Assembly (NCBI GenBank): GCA_913776405.1
Contig: CAJYOV010000305.1
Location: 1-9,192, forward strand
Direction: 5' to 3'
Length of the DNA: 9,192 nucleotides
From: Pseudobdellovibrionaceae bacterium
Lineage (GTDB): Bacteria > Bdellovibrionota > Bdellovibrionia > Bdellovibrionales > JAMPXM01
Every line of letters begins with the position of its first letter. The stretch's first letter is position 1. Below, in pieces: positions 6,953-9,192 of this stretch. The notes beneath the pieces are model-generated. The model saw only the letters and a program-made list of their open reading frames with translations, had not been told where the DNA came from and ran no database searches. The position numbers were made by a program, and so were the translations under genes.

Positions 6953-8443
6953 ATGAAGTACGCTCTCGTTTTTCTCTCGGTCTTGTTCACTTTGACAGCC
7001 TGCACCCGGAATCGTGGCAACGAGGATCATGCCATCGTAGTCGCTCTTTCCGCGCCGCCAAGTACACTCGATCCGCGTTTCGCGACAGACGCGACAGGCA
7101 CGCGCATCGCTGGACTTTTGTATAGCTCGCTCGTACGTATCGGCCCCGAGCTCAAACCCGTTCCCGAAGCGGCAGAGATCATCGAGGCAACTCCGCTTTC
7201 TTATAAGTTCAAATTGAAACCGAATTTGAGTTTCTCAAACGGTCGCGCCGTTGATGATAGCGATATTCAAGCCAGCTTCGCTTTCGCGCGTGACCCAAAG
7301 AGTCGCTATTCGACCTCGTTCTCGGTGATCAAAGATGTTCATTCGTCTCTTCAGACACCTGCGCGCGAAATCACGATCACGCTTTCAAAGCCTTCGGCGA
7401 CTTTCTTATCCGATTTGTCTTCGCTCAAGATTCTACCCGCAAAAGAATTGAACGGGCTTGCGCAAGGTGAAGCGCCGATCGGGAGCGGCCCGTTCACTCT
7501 CGTTAAAAAAGATGCGAACGAAATTGAGTTAAAGGCTCGCGTCGACCACGCATATCTGAAACCAAAAGTGCCAGGTGTCATTTTCAAGATCGTTCGAGAC
7601 GACAACACGCGCTTGATGAAGATGCAAAAAGGCGAGATCGATCTCGCTCAAGCTGAATTTCCACCATCGAAAGTTCCGCAGCTCGAAAGCTCAGAGAAAC
7701 TTGTCGTTCATAAATATCCGGGTCTCGCGATGAGCTACCTTCTTCTCAATTTGAAGGACCCCGTTTTAAAGACGCTGAAGGTTCGACAAGCGATGGCGTT
7801 TGCAATCAACCGCGAAGCCATCGTGAAACACAAGATGGAGGGCCTCGCAACTCTCGCGACAAGCGTGCTGACGCCAATCAATCCGTTCTTCGATAAAGCT
7901 TTGACGCCACTAGAATACTCGCCGAACAAAGCTAAAGACCTTTTGAAGGACGTTGGGCCACTGCCTGAATTGACCTTCAAAACTAGCAGCGTTCCGACTG
8001 CAGTCGAAAACGGCAGACTGATCGTTTCCGATCTTCAGGCCGTCGGCTTCAAGATCAAGCTTCAAAGTTATGAGTGGGGCACCTTCTACGGCGACATTCA
8101 GAACGGTCGCTTTCAACTGGCTACGATGCGCTGGGTTGGAAGTGTCGATCCCGACCTTTATCGCCAAGCGTTTCACTCGAGAGAAGTTCCACCGACGGGT
8201 CGCAACCGCGGTTCGTACTCAAATCCACGCGTTGACGCGCTGACAGACGAAGGCATGCAGACTCTCGACTTGGCTAAACGAATTCACATCTACTCTTTAG
8301 TTCAGAAAGCGGTGCTCGACGATTTGCCGATCGTTCCCCTGTGGTACGATCATGAAGTCGCCGTAGTGAATAAACGCGTGAAGAATTATGAGCCGCCTCG
8401 AGATGGAAGCTTCTGGATTCTCACGCAAGTGGAGAAGCCTTGA
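6953..8443 (+). CDS. ABC-type substrate-binding lipoprotein, SBP_bac_5 (peptide/nickel-type) family
   Basis: Membrane-anchored periplasmic solute-binding protein of 496 residues, of the OppA/DppA/MppA type. Residues 1-16 are a short lipoprotein signal with lipobox LTAC, modified Cys at C17. The mature part opens with the family's SAPPSTLDPRFATD-like stretch (33-46), continues with NGRAVDDSDI at about 96-105, and carries the diagnostic KVRQAMAFAINREAIV (276-291) followed by LTPINPF (306-312). The C-terminal IVPLWYDHEVAVV (460-472) is also typical. No permease or ATPase gene adjoins it, so it is either an orphan binding protein using another transporter, or a sensor component. A murein-peptide ligand is conceivable given the divergent dacB/transglycosylase pair, but that is inference. 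The start at 6953 is the only in-frame choice after the TGA at 6932; its Shine-Dalgarno is weak. Its stop overlaps the start of the next gene. Confidence 0.92.
   Translation: MKYALVFLSVLFTLTACTRNRGNEDHAIVVALSAPPSTLDPRFATDATGTRIAGLLYSSLVRIGPELKPVPEAAEIIEATPLSYKFKLKPNLSFSNGRAVDDSDIQASFAFARDPKSRYSTSFSVIKDVHSSLQTPAREITITLSKPSATFLSDLSSLKILPAKELNGLAQGEAPIGSGPFTLVKKDANEIELKARVDHAYLKPKVPGVIFKIVRDDNTRLMKMQKGEIDLAQAEFPPSKVPQLESSEKLVVHKYPGLAMSYLLLNLKDPVLKTLKVRQAMAFAINREAIVKHKMEGLATLATSVLTPINPFFDKALTPLEYSPNKAKDLLKDVGPLPELTFKTSSVPTAVENGRLIVSDLQAVGFKIKLQSYEWGTFYGDIQNGRFQLATMRWVGSVDPDLYRQAFHSREVPPTGRNRGSYSNPRVDALTDEGMQTLDLAKRIHIYSLVQKAVLDDLPIVPLWYDHEVAVVNKRVKNYEPPRDGSFWILTQVEKP
8431..8434 (+). promoter_or_regulatory. 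Ribosome binding site supporting the overlapping TTG start at 8440
   Basis: GGAG at 8431-8434 is 5 bases before TTG 8440-8442. It lies in the last codons of the lipoprotein gene. The later in-frame ATG at 8461 has no Shine-Dalgarno before it. Confidence 0.65.
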
Positions 8444-9192
8444 CTCAACTTTCAGAAAACATGAAGCCGAAGATTTTGTGTGTCGACGATGAAGTCGACA
8501 TCACGTCTTCACTTCATCGGATTCTGAACCGTGACTTCGATGTGATCGAAGCAAATGGTGTAGCGCAAGCCAAGGCGATTCTCGACTCTCGCTCAGATAT
8601 CGCCGTGATCCTGACCGACCAACGCATGCCTGATGGAACGGGTTTAGATCTTTTGGCCTACGCGCAAGAGCATAAGCCTGAAGCGGTCCGGGCTCTCTTA
8701 ACGGCACATGTCGATCTCAGTGACTTCTACACCGCCGTCAACGAGGCACGAGTCCATCGCTTGATCTTGAAACCTTGGGACAACGACTACCTGCGCGCCC
8801 AGATGATTGAAGCGCTTGCAGCACACACCGGGCTTCAAGAAAAACGTGAACTCGAACGACTCGCAATTACGGATGTGGTCACGCTGGTGCGCAACCACCG
8901 CTTCTTTCAAGATCAATTAAAAATCGAAGTCGAGCGCGCCCTTCGCCACGAGCGAAAGCTGTCTCTCGTAATGATCGACATCGATCACTTCAAAAATCTA
9001 AACGATAAGTATGGTCACCCCGTCGGTGACGCCATTCTCAGACAAGTTGCTCAACGTCTGAATGAGTGCGTTCGCACTCTGGATACGGTTGCTCGTTACG
9101 GCGGCGAAGAGTTCGGGATCATCTTGCCGGACACGGACCTCCAAGGCGCAAGTCTAGTCGCTCAGCGCATCTGCAAAATGATGTCTGCGACT
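8440..9192 (+). CDS. Response regulator with receiver and GGDEF (diguanylate cyclase) domains; 3' end outside window
   Basis: Cytoplasmic two-component output protein predicted to make c-di-GMP from two GTP. The frame is open from TTG 8440 to the window edge (251 codons). This start forms a TTGA overlap with the lipoprotein TGA and has GGAG upstream; the alternative is ATG 8461. Receiver domain, residues 10-128: acidic pair D16/D17, phospho-acceptor D60 in LTDQRMP, T88 and K111 in KPW, all intact. GGDEF domain from about 142: metal-binding DIDHFK (180-185), NDKYGH..GD (188-197), active-site GGEEF at 221-225, and an inhibitory I-site RTLD at 212-215 exactly five residues before it. It should therefore be active and product-inhibited. 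The opening motif reads DVVTLVRNHRFF where most family members have DxLTxLxNRRxF, an unusual variant. One receiver plus GGDEF matches WspR-type architecture; the partner kinase is not in view. Confidence 0.93.
   Translation, partial: MTQLSENMKPKILCVDDEVDITSSLHRILNRDFDVIEANGVAQAKAILDSRSDIAVILTDQRMPDGTGLDLLAYAQEHKPEAVRALLTAHVDLSDFYTAVNEARVHRLILKPWDNDYLRAQMIEALAAHTGLQEKRELERLAITDVVTLVRNHRFFQDQLKIEVERALRHERKLSLVMIDIDHFKNLNDKYGHPVGDAILRQVAQRLNECVRTLDTVARYGGEEFGIILPDTDLQGASLVAQRICKMMSAT

Noticed and set aside
6992..6997. Perfect TTGACA on the plus strand, like a sigma-70 -35 box
   Set aside because: It lies in the lipoprotein signal-peptide codons and no -10-like hexamer follows at 16-18 bases (TGGCAA is found there).
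6929..7030. Longer start (ATG 7030) for dacB
   Set aside because: The extra 34 residues are hydrophilic, precede a proper signal peptide and overlap the divergent lipoprotein gene.

Overview
The window carries seven protein-coding genes (two cut by the window edges) packed with very little intergenic space. By eye the base composition is close to half G+C and strand usage is mixed. The organism looks like a Gram-negative bacterium: there are a periplasmic-type M74 murein endopeptidase, a PBP4-type enzyme, an MltD-like lytic transglycosylase, a substrate-binding lipoprotein and a c-di-GMP synthase. The concentration of murein-active and exported peptidase genes would fit a predatory Bdellovibrionota-like lineage, but that is a guess; nothing here is a phylogenetic marker. 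No RNA gene, mobile element, CRISPR array or origin was seen, and no stretch over 300 bases lacks a gene.

Layout. 1-723 (+): 3' part of a MepA-type murein endopeptidase (M74). 813-2444 (+): cytoplasmic FAD-dependent oxidoreductase of the DAO family with a C-terminal Rieske [2Fe-2S] domain. 2506-3762 (+): exported M14 zinc carboxypeptidase resembling carboxypeptidase T, followed by a strong intrinsic terminator that lies inside the 3' end of the convergent gene. 5427-3772 (-): MltD-like lytic transglycosylase. 6928-5444 (-): PBP4/DacB D,D-carboxypeptidase/endopeptidase, immediately upstream of the transglycosylase and apparently in one operon with it. 6953-8443 (+): peptide-type (SBP_bac_5) substrate-binding lipoprotein, divergent from dacB with start codons only 24 bases apart. 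8440-9192+ (+): receiver-GGDEF response regulator, overlapping the lipoprotein stop by 4 bases and running off the window.

How they may work together. Three genes attack different bonds of peptidoglycan: M74 the peptide cross-link, PBP4 D-Ala-D-Ala and the D-Ala-mDAP cross-link, and MltD the glycan strand. The divergent pair joins a periplasmic peptide-binding protein, with no permease visible, to a diguanylate cyclase under receiver control. A tempting but unproven reading is that released peptides, possibly murein peptides, are sensed or scavenged near a c-di-GMP output. The FAD-Rieske oxidoreductase has no evident link to its neighbours.

Two starts were revised on sequence grounds to TTG codons with GGAG Shine-Dalgarno sites (5427 on the minus strand, 8440 on the plus strand). 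Two leaders (upstream of 813 and of 2506) contain inverted repeats able to pair with the ribosome binding site.
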